Shown one piece after another: positions 34,733-43,882 of a stretch of 64,000 nt of DNA (position 1 is the first letter of the stretch; each line of letters begins with the position of its first letter). The position numbers were made by a program, and so were the translations under genes. The notes under the pieces were generated by a model. That model was given only the letters and a program-made list of their open reading frames with translations. It was not told where the DNA came from and ran no database searches. The DNA comes from Spongiibacter nanhainus. GTDB lineage: Bacteria; Pseudomonadota; Gammaproteobacteria; Pseudomonadales; Spongiibacteraceae. Location: positions 2,755,001 through 2,819,000 of the forward strand of contig NZ_CP066167.1 of NCBI RefSeq assembly GCF_016132545.1, given 5' to 3'.

Positions 34733-35902
34733 ATGAACACACCTTACCCCACTCTCAATTTCGGTCTCGGTGAAGAGATCGACATGCTGCGAGATATGAC
34801 CTACAACCTCGCCAAAACTGAACTGGCGCCCCGAGCGGAGGAGATCGACCGGGACAACGCCTTCCCCATGGATATGTGGAAGAAGTTCGGCGACCTCGGT
34901 TTGCTGGGTATCACCGTTAGCGAGGAATACGGGGGCAGCGACATGGGCTACCTGGCCCACTGCGTGGCAATGGAAGAAATTAGCCGTGCCTCAGCGTCGG
35001 TGGGCCTGTCTTACGGCGCGCACTCCAATCTGTGCGTTAACCAGATTTATAAAAACGGCAACGACGCCCAGCGCAGTCAATACCTGCCCAAGCTGTGCAG
35101 CGGCGAGCACATTGGCGCCCTGGCGATGTCCGAACCCAATGCCGGCTCGGACGTAGTGAGCATGAAACTGCGGGCCGAGAAAAAGGGCGATCGCTACATC
35201 CTCAACGGCAACAAAATGTGGATCACTAACGGCCCAGATGCCCATGTGTATGTGATCTACGCCAAGACTGACCCAGAGGCCGGCCCCCGGGGCATGACCG
35301 CCTTTATTGTCGAGCGGGACTTCCCCGGTTTTTCTCGGGCGCAGAAGCTGGACAAGCTGGGAATGCGGGGTTCCAACACCTGTGAGCTGGTGTTTGAGAA
35401 CTGCGAAGTGCCGGAAGAAAACGTATTGGGCGAAGTGGGTCGCGGCGTCAATGTACTGATGAGCGGTTTGGACTATGAGCGCACCGTGTTATCCGGTGGG
35501 CCGGTGGGCATTATGCAGGCTTGCCTGGACGTGGTGGTGCCCTACCTCCACGACCGCAAACAGTTTGGTCAGAGCATCGGTGAATTCCAACTGATGCAGG
35601 GCAAAGTGGCCGACATGTACACCGAATTGAATGCCAGCCGCGCCTATCTCTATGCGGTAGCCCGGGCTTGCGATCGCGGCGAAGAGAGCCGCAAGGACGC
35701 CGCTGCGGTCATCCTGTACACCGCAGAGCGCGCCACCCAAACCGCATTGCAAGCGATTCAAACACTGGGCGGCAACGGCTATATCAACGAATACCCCACT
35801 GGCCGCTTGCTGCGAGATGCCAAGCTTTACGAGATTGGCGCCGGCACCTCGGAAATTCGCCGAATGCTGATCGGTCGCGAGCTGTTTAAAGAGACAGCCT
35901 AG
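34733..35902 (+). CDS. liuA: Isovaleryl-CoA dehydrogenase
   Basis: 389-aa FAD-dependent acyl-CoA dehydrogenase that oxidises isovaleryl-CoA to 3-methylcrotonyl-CoA in leucine breakdown. The catalytic base position is Glu249 in [14 protein letters not shown], the helix location specific to isovaleryl-CoA dehydrogenase; straight-chain enzymes use a later Glu. [20 protein letters not shown] and [11 protein letters not shown] are family signatures, and the C-terminus has [19 protein letters not shown]. It follows liuR by 14 bp and precedes the carboxylase genes, matching the standard liu order. Confidence 0.93.
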   Translation: MNTPYPTLNFGLGEEIDMLRDMTYNLAKTELAPRAEEIDRDNAFPMDMWKKFGDLGLLGITVSEEYGGSDMGYLAHCVAMEEISRASASVGLSYGAHSNLCVNQIYKNGNDAQRSQYLPKLCSGEHIGALAMSEPNAGSDVVSMKLRAEKKGDRYILNGNKMWITNGPDAHVYVIYAKTDPEAGPRGMTAFIVERDFPGFSRAQKLDKLGMRGSNTCELVFENCEVPEENVLGEVGRGVNVLMSGLDYERTVLSGGPVGIMQACLDVVVPYLHDRKQFGQSIGEFQLMQGKVADMYTELNASRAYLYAVARACDRGEESRKDAAAVILYTAERATQTALQAIQTLGGNGYINEYPTGRLLRDAKLYEIGAGTSEIRRMLIGRELFKETA

Positions 35903-35978
35903 ATCACCGCAAGCCAGGAAGAAACTGCATAAGAAAGCGGTTTAAGCAGAATAAAACGCCAACAGGACTGAAAACCTC

Positions 35979-37586
35979 ATGCCCGTTCTAAAAAGCACGA
36001 TTAACACACAGAGCGAGGAGTTTCTCGCCAACGCCGAGGCGATGCGGGAGCAGAATGACGCTCTGCATGATGCCTGTGCCCATATCCGCAACGGCGGCGG
36101 TGAAAAAGCCCGGGAGCGGCACCTGTCCCGGGGTAAATTACTGCCCCGCCAACGTATCGACGCCCTCCTGGACCCCGGCTCGCCGTTTTTAGAAATTTCC
36201 CAGTTGGCCGCCTGGAAGGTCTATGGCGAGGATGTTCCCGCCGCTGGCGTGGTGGCCGGCATCGGTCAGGTCAGTGGCGTGGAGTGCATGATTGTCGCCA
36301 ACGACGCCACGGTGAAAGGCGGCTCTTACTATCCCCTCACCGTTAAAAAGCACCTGCGCGCCCAGACCATCGCCGAGCAGAACCGCCTGCCCTGCATTTA
36401 CCTGGTGGACTCCGGCGGCGCCAACCTGCCTCAGCAGGATGAGGTGTTTCCCGACCGGGATCACTTTGGCCGCATCTTTTTCAATCAGGCCAATATGTCC
36501 GCCAAAGGTATCCCCCAAATCGCTGTGGTGATGGGTTCCTGCACCGCCGGCGGCGCTTACGTGCCCGCCATGGCGGACGAGACCATTATCGTCAAGGAAC
36601 AGGGCACCATCTTTCTCGCCGGGCCGCCCCTGGTGCGAGCAGCCACTGGCGAGGTAGTCACCGCCGAAGAGCTGGGCGGCGCCGATGTGCACTGCCGCCA
36701 GTCCGGTGTGGCCGACCACTACGCCCAAAACGACGAGCACGCTATTCAGATGGCCCGCGCCTCAGTTGCGCGTCTCAATTGGAAAAAACCCCAACAACTG
36801 GAGGTTACCGAGGCCAAGCCACCTCGCTACGCCGCCGAGGAAGTCTACGGCATCATTCCTGCCGACACTCGCAAACCATTTGATGTCAGGGACATTATTG
36901 CCCGCATTGTCGATGGTTCCGAGTTCGACGAATTTAAAGCGTTGTACGGCACCACCCTGGTCTGCGGTTTCGCCCGACTGTACGGCTATCCGGTGGGCAT
37001 CGTTGCCAACAACGGCATCCTGTTCAGCGAGTCGGCGCAAAAAGGCGCCCACTTTATCGAGCTGTGCGCCCAGCGCAAAATTCCGCTGATATTCCTGCAA
37101 AACATCACCGGTTTTATGGTGGGCAAGCAATACGAAGCCGGCGGCATAGCGCGTAACGGCGCCAAAATGGTCATGGCGGTCGCCTGTGCCAAGGTCCCCA
37201 AGTTCACCGTGGTCATTGGCGGTTCCTATGGCGCCGGCAACTACGGCATGTGTGGCCGCGCCTACGAGCCCCGTTTTATGTATATGTGGCCCAATGCCCG
37301 CATCGCAGTAATGGGCGGCGAGCAGGCCGCCGGTGTGTTGGCCCAGATCAAGCGGGAGCAGTACCAGCGCAATAAACAGGAGTGGTCAGAGGAAGAGGAG
37401 CAGGCCTTTAAGCAGCCCATCCTCGATAAGTTCGAGGAGCAGAGCCATCCCTTTTACGCCTCGGCCCGGCTCTGGGATGACGGTGTCATCGACCCCGCCG
37501 ACACACGCCGGGTACTCGGACTCAGTCTGTCCGCCAGCCTTAACGCCGATATCCCCGACAGCCAGTTTGGCGTGTTCCGGATGTAA
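35979..37586 (+). CDS. liuB: Methylcrotonyl-CoA carboxylase beta (carboxyltransferase) subunit
   Basis: 535-aa carboxyltransferase subunit that transfers CO2 from carboxybiotin to 3-methylcrotonyl-CoA. Both crotonase-like carboxyltransferase halves are present (N-terminal half with [17 protein letters not shown]-terminal half with [24 protein letters not shown] and [19 protein letters not shown]). Length fits MCC-beta. The same fold serves geranyl-CoA carboxylase, so that substrate cannot be excluded, but LiuR, isovaleryl-CoA dehydrogenase and the MCC-alpha neighbour favour leucine breakdown. Intergenic gap to liuA is 76 bp. Confidence 0.92.
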   Translation: MPVLKSTINTQSEEFLANAEAMREQNDALHDACAHIRNGGGEKARERHLSRGKLLPRQRIDALLDPGSPFLEISQLAAWKVYGEDVPAAGVVAGIGQVSGVECMIVANDATVKGGSYYPLTVKKHLRAQTIAEQNRLPCIYLVDSGGANLPQQDEVFPDRDHFGRIFFNQANMSAKGIPQIAVVMGSCTAGGAYVPAMADETIIVKEQGTIFLAGPPLVRAATGEVVTAEELGGADVHCRQSGVADHYAQNDEHAIQMARASVARLNWKKPQQLEVTEAKPPRYAAEEVYGIIPADTRKPFDVRDIIARIVDGSEFDEFKALYGTTLVCGFARLYGYPVGIVANNGILFSESAQKGAHFIELCAQRKIPLIFLQNITGFMVGKQYEAGGIARNGAKMVMAVACAKVPKFTVVIGGSYGAGNYGMCGRAYEPRFMYMWPNARIAVMGGEQAAGVLAQIKREQYQRNKQEWSEEEEQAFKQPILDKFEEQSHPFYASARLWDDGVIDPADTRRVLGLSLSASLNADIPDSQFGVFRM

Positions 37587-37609
37587 TCACAGCGGATTGG
37601 AGAGAGATC

Positions 37610-39616
37610 ATGTTTAACAGTGTATTAATAGCCAACCGCGGTGAAATTGCCTGTCGGGTTATTCGCACCCTGCGTCGCCTGGGTATACGCAGCATAGCCG
37701 TTTACAGCGATGCCGACCGCAACGCTCTGCATGTGGAAATGGCCGACGACGCCATCTACCTGGGCGGTGCCGCTGCCAGCGAGTCCTACCTGGATGTCGA
37801 TAAAGTCATTGCCGCTGCGAAGCAAAGCGGCGCCGATGCCATTCACCCCGGCTACGGTTTTCTGTCGGAGAATGCCGGCTTCTGCCAGCGCTGTGACGAA
37901 GCGGGCATCGTGTTTATCGGCCCGCCGGTAGGCGCCATTGAGGCCATGGGCTCCAAGTCCATGTCCAAACGCATTATGGCCGAGGCCGGCGTCCCACTGC
38001 TGCCCGGTTATCACGGCGACGATCAGGATGAGGCCTTGCTGCGCAATACCGCAGCCGACATCGGCTACCCGGTGCTGCTCAAAGCCAGCGCCGGCGGCGG
38101 CGGTAAAGGCATGCGCATCATCTGGTCGGAAAGCGAATTCAGCGATGCCCTGGCCGGCGCCAAGCGGGAGGCCACCAAGGCTTTCGGCGACGACAAAATG
38201 TTGGTGGAAAAATACCTCACTGGCCCCCGGCATGTTGAAGTCCAAGTCTTTTGCGACAGCCACGGCAACGGTGTGCACCTCTTTGAACGGGACTGCTCAT
38301 TGCAACGCCGCCACCAAAAAGTCATCGAAGAAGCGCCGGCCCCCAAAATGACCGACACGCTGCGTCAGACCATGGGTGATGCCGCAGTTCAGGCCGCCAA
38401 GGCGATCAATTACTGCGGCGCTGGCACGGTAGAGTTCCTGCTGGCTGACAGCGGCGAGTTCTACTTTATGGAGATGAACACCCGGCTGCAGGTAGAACAC
38501 CCGGTCACCGAAATGATTACCGGTCAGGATCTAGTGGAATGGCAGCTTCAGGTTGCCAGTGGCGGCGAGCTGCCCAAAAACCAAGAGCAGCTGGCCATCA
38601 ATGGTCACGCCTTTGAAGCCCGGATCTATGCCGAAGACACCGACAATCAATTTTTGCCCCAAACTGGCCGTGTGGATCACTTTCAGCTTCCCGAACTTAG
38701 CGATCATGTACGCATCGATTCCGGCGTGCGCGCCGGCGATGATATATCGGTGTACTACGACCCGATGATTGCCAAACTGGTGGTATGGGGTCCGGATCGC
38801 CGCAGTGCTCTGCGACGCTTGGGCAAGGCGCTGTCGGAATACCACATTGGTGGTGTCACCACCAACCGCCGCTTCTTGCAGCAACTGGCTGCCAGCGAGG
38901 ACTTTGCCGCCGAGCAGTTCGATACCGGCTTTATCGACAGCCACCTGGAAACCCTGCACAGCGAAGCGGCCGCACAGCGCGACACAGATCGGCAGCGGGA
39001 TATGGCCCTGGCGGCGCTGGTATTACTAAGCGAACAACACAGCCACTCATTAGACGCCAACACGGCCTCGCCCTGGGCCAGCCAATTTGGCTGGCGGCTC
39101 AATGCGCCGGCCCAGCAAACCCTGCGCATGCATTTTGGCGAAGACGCCATCAACCTGGTGGCCGAGTTTAATCGAGACGAGTCGTTAAGCTGCGTTTATA
39201 TCGATGGTATCACTGTGAATATCAGCGGCCACTGCGCCGATAACACCGTATTTGCAGAAGTAGATGGCCGCCGCTACCAGTTTGCCTACTGCCGGGAAGC
39301 CGGCAGCGAGCAAGATGGCTATTGCCTGTTCACCGATCGGGCCGACGTTAAATTCAGCGCTGTCGATGTCGACTTCCTCCACGCCGAGGACAGCGCCGGC
39401 GAGCTGACCGCCCCCATGAATGGCACTATAGTCAGCCTGTTAGTCGAGCCCGGGACAGCGGTTAAGAAAGGCACGCCGCTGCTGGTGATGGAGGCCATGA
39501 AGATGGAGCACAGCATCGCCGCACCTGAAGATGGCGCCGTCGCGGAGTTTTTCTTTGCGGCCGGCCAGCTGGTAGAAGGTGGTGCCGAGCTACTGCGCTT
39601 TGAGGAGCAGAGCTAA
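37610..39616 (+). CDS. liuD: Methylcrotonyl-CoA carboxylase alpha (biotin carboxylase) subunit
   Basis: 668-aa biotin-dependent carboxylase subunit. The N-terminal biotin carboxylase part (about 1-450) has the ATP-grasp loop KASAGGGGKGM and the EMNTRLQVEHPVTE motif. A middle domain links to the C-terminal biotinyl domain, in which Lys631 of VMEAMKMEHS is the biotin attachment site. Partner of the preceding carboxyltransferase. The stop (TAA) overlaps the next ATG by one base, so translation of the hydratase is coupled. AGAGAGATC precedes the start. Confidence 0.93.
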   Translation: MFNSVLIANRGEIACRVIRTLRRLGIRSIAVYSDADRNALHVEMADDAIYLGGAAASESYLDVDKVIAAAKQSGADAIHPGYGFLSENAGFCQRCDEAGIVFIGPPVGAIEAMGSKSMSKRIMAEAGVPLLPGYHGDDQDEALLRNTAADIGYPVLLKASAGGGGKGMRIIWSESEFSDALAGAKREATKAFGDDKMLVEKYLTGPRHVEVQVFCDSHGNGVHLFERDCSLQRRHQKVIEEAPAPKMTDTLRQTMGDAAVQAAKAINYCGAGTVEFLLADSGEFYFMEMNTRLQVEHPVTEMITGQDLVEWQLQVASGGELPKNQEQLAINGHAFEARIYAEDTDNQFLPQTGRVDHFQLPELSDHVRIDSGVRAGDDISVYYDPMIAKLVVWGPDRRSALRRLGKALSEYHIGGVTTNRRFLQQLAASEDFAAEQFDTGFIDSHLETLHSEAAAQRDTDRQRDMALAALVLLSEQHSHSLDANTASPWASQFGWRLNAPAQQTLRMHFGEDAINLVAEFNRDESLSCVYIDGITVNISGHCADNTVFAEVDGRRYQFAYCREAGSEQDGYCLFTDRADVKFSAVDVDFLHAEDSAGELTAPMNGTIVSLLVEPGTAVKKGTPLLVMEAMKMEHSIAAPEDGAVAEFFFAAGQLVEGGAELLRFEEQS

Positions 39617-40398
39617 TGTCGACGCCTCTTTACACTGTTGATGATCGCGGCGTCGCCACCGTAACCTTGTCTCAGCCCGAAATACACAACGCCTTCGACG
39701 ACGCCGTGATCGCGACCTTGAGCGAGGCCTTTGCCGGGATTGCCGAAGACCGGCGGGTAAAGGCTATGGTGCTGGCCTCCACCGGCAAGAGTTTTAGCGC
39801 TGGTGCCGACCTTAACTGGATGCGGCGCATGGCCTCCTACAACGTGGAGCAAAATAACGCCGATGCCAGCAAGTTGGCGGAGATGCTGCGACGGCTTAAT
39901 ACTTTGCCGGTGGTCACCATCGCTCGGGTTCAGGGCGCGGCCTTTGGTGGTGGTGTCGGCTTGGTCAGTTGTTGCGATATCGCCGTGGCCGCGCCAGAAG
40001 CAAGCTTCTGCCTGAGCGAAGTTAAAATCGGCTTGATCCCCGCCACCATCAGCCCCTATGTAATCAATGCAATTGGCGAGCGAGCGGCCCGGCGCTACTT
40101 CACCACCGCCGAAGTGATCAGCGCCGACAAGGCCTTGGAGCTGGGCTTGGTTTCAGAGCGAGTAGACAGCGCCGAGCAACTCGACGAGGCTGTCGAACAG
40201 ATTCTAAAGAGCGTACTGCGCAACGGCCCCGATGCCATGGCCGCGGCAAAATCACTGGTATTGGATTATGCCAACCGCCAGATAGACGACGCACTGATCG
40301 CCGACAGCAGCCGGCGCATAGCCGAAACCCGGGTTAGCTCAGAAGGCCAGGAAGGCTTGACCGCTTTCCTGGAAAAACGCCGACCCGACTGGAGATAA
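39616..40398 (+). CDS. liuC: Methylglutaconyl-CoA hydratase (enoyl-CoA hydratase family)
   Basis: 260-aa crotonase-fold enzyme expected to hydrate 3-methylglutaconyl-CoA to HMG-CoA. The oxyanion hole lies in STGKSFSAGADLNWM and VQGAAFGGGVGLVSCCDIAVA. SEVKIGLIPATISPYVINAIGERAARRYFTTAEVI is typical of the liuC group. It starts at the stop of the biotin carboxylase gene. The C-terminal EGQEGLTAFLEKRRPDW is common in crotonases. Confidence 0.92.
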   Translation: MSTPLYTVDDRGVATVTLSQPEIHNAFDDAVIATLSEAFAGIAEDRRVKAMVLASTGKSFSAGADLNWMRRMASYNVEQNNADASKLAEMLRRLNTLPVVTIARVQGAAFGGGVGLVSCCDIAVAAPEASFCLSEVKIGLIPATISPYVINAIGERAARRYFTTAEVISADKALELGLVSERVDSAEQLDEAVEQILKSVLRNGPDAMAAAKSLVLDYANRQIDDALIADSSRRIAETRVSSEGQEGLTAFLEKRRPDWR

Positions 40399-40475
40399 AC
40401 CTGCCCGGTCGAGCTTTTATAGCGTCCGGTGCAACCATTCACCAATAACACACCACTGACAAATAGGTAGCGATT

Positions 40476-41843
40476 ATGAGCGATAAAACAGTATTGATCG
40501 CCAACGGCCAGGGCTTCTGGGGCGACAGCCTCCTCGGCCCAAAACGCCTGGTGGAGGAAGGCCCCCTCGACTACTTGACCTTGGACTATCTGGCCGAGGT
40601 CACCATGAGCATTATGCAGAAGCAAAAACTGCGCAATCCGGAGGCCGGTTACGCCACCGATTTTGTCGCCATGCTCAAGGAGATTCTGCCTACCTGTAAA
40701 GAGAAAGGCATTAAAGTGATCGCCAACGCCGGCGGCGTTAACCCCAAGGGCTGCATGAAGGCCATTCAGGGTGTTATCAAGGAGCTGGGCCTCACTGGTT
40801 TAAAAATCGGCGTGGTGGAAGGCGACGATATCCTCGACCAACTTCCCGAGTTAATGAAGTCCGGCGAGCAATTTAAAAATCTGGATAACGGCGAAGCGGT
40901 GGAAACCATCCTCGACCGTATCTCCAGCGCCAATGTCTACATCGGTGCCAAGCCCATCGTCGAAGCCCTGGACCAGGGCGCCGATATTGTGGTCACCGGC
41001 CGCGCCACTGACCCGTCGCTGGTGGTCGCGCCCCTGATTCACGAATTCGGTTGGTCCTTCGACGACTACGACAAACTCGCTGCCGGCACAGTGATGGGCC
41101 ATATACTCGAGTGCGGCGCCCAGTGCACCGGCGGTAACTACTGCGACTGGCGGGCAGTTCCCGATTTTGCCCGCATCGGCTACCCGGTGGTAGAGGCGAA
41201 AGCCGACGGCACCTTTACCGTCACCAAGCACGAAGGTACCGGCGGTCTGGTTAACGTCGATACTGTCACTTCTCAGTTGCTCTATGAACTGGGTGACCCC
41301 AAAGGTTATCTGGGTCCCGACTGCCAATCTGATTTCACTACTATCCACCTGGAACAGGACGGCGACAATCGGGTGAAAGTGTCCGGCATCAAGGGCAGCG
41401 CGCCAACGCCCACCTACAAAGTCTCCATGTCTTACGAGAACGGCTACAAAGTGCTGGGGCAGTTGACCTACACCGGCCCCGACGCTGTGGCCAAAGCCGA
41501 ACTGGCGGCGCAGATTCTGTTTGACCGGGTCGCCCTCTACGGCGAGGCGATTCCTGAGAAAGACCGCTTTGTGGAAATCTTCGGAACCAACGTGTGCTAC
41601 AAGGGCATCGTCAAGCAGAGCGAAGAACCTTCAGAAGTATTGCTCCGGGTGGGCGCCAAAAGCTACAACAAGAACCTGCTCAATTTATTGGGCCGGGAAG
41701 TCGCACCGCTGATTACCAGCGGCCCCGTTGGCGTGACCGGCTTTGCCGGTGGCCGCCCCCGCCCCACCGAGATCGTGGGCTACTGGCCGGCGCTGATCGA
41801 CAAAACCAAAGTCTCTACCACTGTCACCGTTGAGGAGGTCTGA
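40476..41843 (+). CDS. AtuA-type protein (acyclic terpene utilization family, DUF1446)
   Basis: 455-aa protein of the DUF1446/AtuA family. VLIANGQGFWGDSLLGPKRLVEEGPLDYLTLDYLAEVTMSI at the start, VIANAGGVNPKGC and DIVVTGRATDPSLVVAPLIHEFGW in the middle are family signatures. AtuA is required for acyclic terpene use in Pseudomonas, but its reaction is unknown; the family is also common in leucine and branched-acyl-CoA clusters, as here. The family's full-length members carry a C-terminal ~100-aa domain, which here is encoded as the separate next gene (2 bp gap). It may replace or assist a step after the HMG-CoA branch. Confidence 0.85.
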   Translation: MSDKTVLIANGQGFWGDSLLGPKRLVEEGPLDYLTLDYLAEVTMSIMQKQKLRNPEAGYATDFVAMLKEILPTCKEKGIKVIANAGGVNPKGCMKAIQGVIKELGLTGLKIGVVEGDDILDQLPELMKSGEQFKNLDNGEAVETILDRISSANVYIGAKPIVEALDQGADIVVTGRATDPSLVVAPLIHEFGWSFDDYDKLAAGTVMGHILECGAQCTGGNYCDWRAVPDFARIGYPVVEAKADGTFTVTKHEGTGGLVNVDTVTSQLLYELGDPKGYLGPDCQSDFTTIHLEQDGDNRVKVSGIKGSAPTPTYKVSMSYENGYKVLGQLTYTGPDAVAKAELAAQILFDRVALYGEAIPEKDRFVEIFGTNVCYKGIVKQSEEPSEVLLRVGAKSYNKNLLNLLGREVAPLITSGPVGVTGFAGGRPRPTEIVGYWPALIDKTKVSTTVTVEEV

Positions 41844-41845
41844 TC

Positions 41846-42178
41846 ATGGCTAAGGTAAAACTGATGGACATCGCCATTGCCCGCAGCGGCGACAAGGGCG
41901 ATGGCTCCAACGTGGGCATCAAAGCCAACACCCCCGAGCTGTATGAGTTCCTGAAAAAAGAACTGACTACCGCCAAGGTGAAAGCGCATTTTAAAGAGAT
42001 CTGCTTTGGCGACGTAACCCGCTATGAGCTGGATAACCTCAATGCGCTGAACTTTATCCTGGAAGATTCCCTGGGCGGTGGTGGCACCGAAACCCTGATC
42101 ATGGACGCCCAGGGCAAAGTGCACAGCCTGGCGTTGTTGCATATGGAAATGGACGTCCCCGACGCGTTGCTGGCCTGA
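41846..42178 (+). CDS. AtuA C-terminal-like small subunit
   Basis: 110-aa protein, last gene of the liu operon. It begins MAKVKLMDIAIARSGDKGDGSNVGIKANTPELYEFLKKEL, the typical beginning of the AtuA-like C-terminal domain, and ends FILEDSLGGGGTETLIMDAQGKVHSLALLHMEMDVP. In Pseudomonas AtuA the homologous region is fused to DUF1446. It is separated from the preceding AtuA gene by 2 bp, so the two probably form one complex. Function unknown. Confidence 0.85.
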   Translation: MAKVKLMDIAIARSGDKGDGSNVGIKANTPELYEFLKKELTTAKVKAHFKEICFGDVTRYELDNLNALNFILEDSLGGGGTETLIMDAQGKVHSLALLHMEMDVPDALLA

Positions 42179-42189
42179 TGCCGAAAGTG

Positions 42190-42213
42190 GTGGACAGATA
42201 CAGCGCTGTCCAC
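42190..42213. terminator. Stem-loop at end of liu operon
   Basis: GTGGACAG and CTGTCCAC pair around an 8-nt loop, 11 bp after the last liu stop. It lacks a T-run and may belong to the repeat element that follows at 42226-42305. Confidence 0.4.
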
Positions 42214-42225
42214 CCAGGCATTCAC

Positions 42226-42305
42226 GTAGGTTGGGTTGATAAACCCAACAGCCGGAGCGGCGTAGAGCCCACATGTGTTGGGTTTTATTCTTCAACCCAA
42301 CCTAC
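42226..42305. repeat. 80-bp REP/MITE-like element with inverted ends
   Basis: GTAGGTTGGGTT at the left end mirrors AACCCAACCTAC at the right end, and AACCCAACA/TGTTGGGTT form an inner pair, so the element folds into a long hairpin. This kind of short GTAGGTTGGGTT repeat is dispersed in many bacterial genomes. A further CGGACA/TGTCCG hairpin lies just downstream (about 42317-42337). It sits between the liu operon and a TetR gene. Confidence 0.75.
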
Positions 42306-42429
42306 AAAGTTGCGGCGGACAAATAAAACGATGTCCGTCCTACTCTTCACGGTCATCGGTATGGCCGAAGCGATATCATCGCATTTTCGCTATAATCGAC
42401 CGCATTGATACCCAGAGTAAGCGAAGTTA

Positions 42430-43014
42430 ATGGCGCAAAATAAAATTCTACGGCCTCACTACTCCACCACCACCGATGCCCGCGTGTTGCAAACTCGAGA
42501 AGCCTTGCGCACCGCGTTTCTCAAATTACTCGACGAAAAGTCTTTGGAAGAGATCACCATCCGACAGATCACCAATGTCGCTGGCATCGGCTATACCACC
42601 TTTTTCCGTCATCACCCCGGTAAAGAAGAGCTGCTGGAGGAAATCGCCTCAGAGGAAATTAGTCGCTTAATTGAACTGGCCATCGAAGCACTGGGCTCCA
42701 GTGATACCCACGGTGCGGCCACCGCAATGTGCAGCTATATCTGGGACCATCGTACGCTGTGGTCGACGCTGCTTACCGGCGGTGCGGCCAGCCGATTGCG
42801 GGAGGAATTTATACGCCTTGCCAGGGAAGTCGCCGCATCGTGGAATAGAGAGCCAAATTGGCTACCGGCAGAGGTCGGGGTCATTCTGGTGTCCAGCGGC
42901 ACGATCGAATTGCTGGCATGGTGGCTGGGCCAGAAAAAACCCATCCCGGTGGAGCAAGTCGCGACTATTTATGAGCGGGTGCTAATCGATCCGGTGATTA
43001 AATCGAATCGCTAG
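42430..43014 (+). CDS. TetR-family transcriptional regulator
   Basis: 194-aa TetR regulator. The DNA-binding domain spans about 20-65 with ITIRQITNVAGIGYTTFFRHHPGKEELL as the helix-turn-helix. The TTFFRH spelling is of the type seen in TetR proteins of oxygenase clusters. TATAAT at 42391-42396 lies 34 bp upstream and could be its -10 box. The 3' end overlaps the end of the opposite TetR gene by 17 bp. It may control the Rieske operon beginning at 44935, but an operator cannot be assigned. Confidence 0.88.
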   Translation: MAQNKILRPHYSTTTDARVLQTREALRTAFLKLLDEKSLEEITIRQITNVAGIGYTTFFRHHPGKEELLEEIASEEISRLIELAIEALGSSDTHGAATAMCSYIWDHRTLWSTLLTGGAASRLREEFIRLAREVAASWNREPNWLPAEVGVILVSSGTIELLAWWLGQKKPIPVEQVATIYERVLIDPVIKSNR

Positions 43015-43675
43015 TTTCTTCCCGGGTTTTGCGGATTTGTTCCAACGAGCGCTGTAAGTGAGGAAAATCGCTGCCCTCAAGCACGCCGTTTAACAGTAGC
43101 CGCACGACTTCGTGGCGCATACGATCCGCCATTTCCCGGCGCTGACGCTTGGTATTGGCATGGGCATCCACCCACAGCGGCCACACAAAATACCCCGCCA
43201 ACATCATCACCGACAATGCTTCCACATCAATGCCGGGCTTGGCTGATGTGGACTCAGACAGCTCTTGGGTCGATTCTTTAAACTGGCGAAAAAACTGGTC
43301 ATCGCTGGGGTTTTCCGAGGAAAGCACCTCGAACAACCAAATCCGGCACAATACCGGGTTTTCCACCGCGAAATTCACCAGACGGCTGACCACCTCATCA
43401 ACGGGTCGCTCATCGCTCCCCGACCAATGTCCATCCTCGTCCAATTCAATGTCACCAAATATGCAGGACGACATATACTGCCCGACAGACTCCACCGACG
43501 CTTTGACCAGCTCGTCCCGGGTTTCAAAATGCTGATAGGCTGTACCGCGATTGATACCGGCGAGGTTTGCTACTTTGGATAAACTCAGTGCGTCTGGTCC
43601 GGAGGTCGCCAGGACCTGTCTGGCCGCTTCTAGAATGGCTTCTCTGGTTGCAGCTTTGTTTCTTACCCGCGCCAC
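42998..43675 (-). CDS. TetR-family transcriptional regulator
   Basis: 225-aa TetR regulator with helix-turn-helix ALSLSKVANLAGINRGTAYQHFETRDEL near 30-57. GTAYQHF replaces the commoner TLYYHF. The C-terminal ligand domain contains VNFAVENPVLCRIWLFEVLSSENPSDDQFF. It is convergent with and overlaps the preceding TetR gene by 17 bp. An inverted repeat upstream (43793-43809) may be its own operator. Ligand unknown. Confidence 0.88.
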   Translation of the reverse strand: MARVRNKAATREAILEAARQVLATSGPDALSLSKVANLAGINRGTAYQHFETRDELVKASVESVGQYMSSCIFGDIELDEDGHWSGSDERPVDEVVSRLVNFAVENPVLCRIWLFEVLSSENPSDDQFFRQFKESTQELSESTSAKPGIDVEALSVMMLAGYFVWPLWVDAHANTKRQRREMADRMRHEVVRLLLNGVLEGSDFPHLQRSLEQIRKTREETSDSI

Positions 43676-43792
43676 GATACCTCCATACCCTACTCCCTGT
43701 TCTTATCTACTTATTGTTTCTTTGTTTTTCTTCGTCATTGTGTTGTTCACTAGCCAGCGGCAGCCAAATCAAACAGATGATCATCATTGTTG

Positions 43793-43818
43793 ATCTATAA
43801 TCAATAGATGTCAATTGA
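43793..43818. promoter_or_regulatory. Inverted repeat and degenerate copy of a shared motif upstream of TetR gene
   Basis: ATCTAT (43793-43798) faces ATAGAT (43804-43809). The overlapping AATCAATAGATGTCAATT resembles the motif found at 44862 and 50596 with a 2-bp deletion. Chance similarity is possible. Confidence 0.35.
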
Positions 43819-43882
43819 GTATACGCCGCACTAACGCCCCTGCCATTACCAACACCAGGAGCAAGCAGCACCGGAGGCAGGG

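Noticed and set aside
37938-38351. A proline/alanine-rich 137-codon frame inside the biotin carboxylase gene
   Set aside because: Out-of-frame shadow of a gene with intact ATP-grasp and biotin motifs.
42178-42408. A 76-codon frame starting at the liu operon end
   Set aside because: It runs through the hairpin repeat element and has no SD, so it is not a credible gene.
43551-43800. Overlapping hydrophobic 77-80-codon frames upstream of a TetR gene
   Set aside because: They lie antisense to the TetR start and its promoter region; composition reflects the T-rich DNA, and no SD or homology is apparent.
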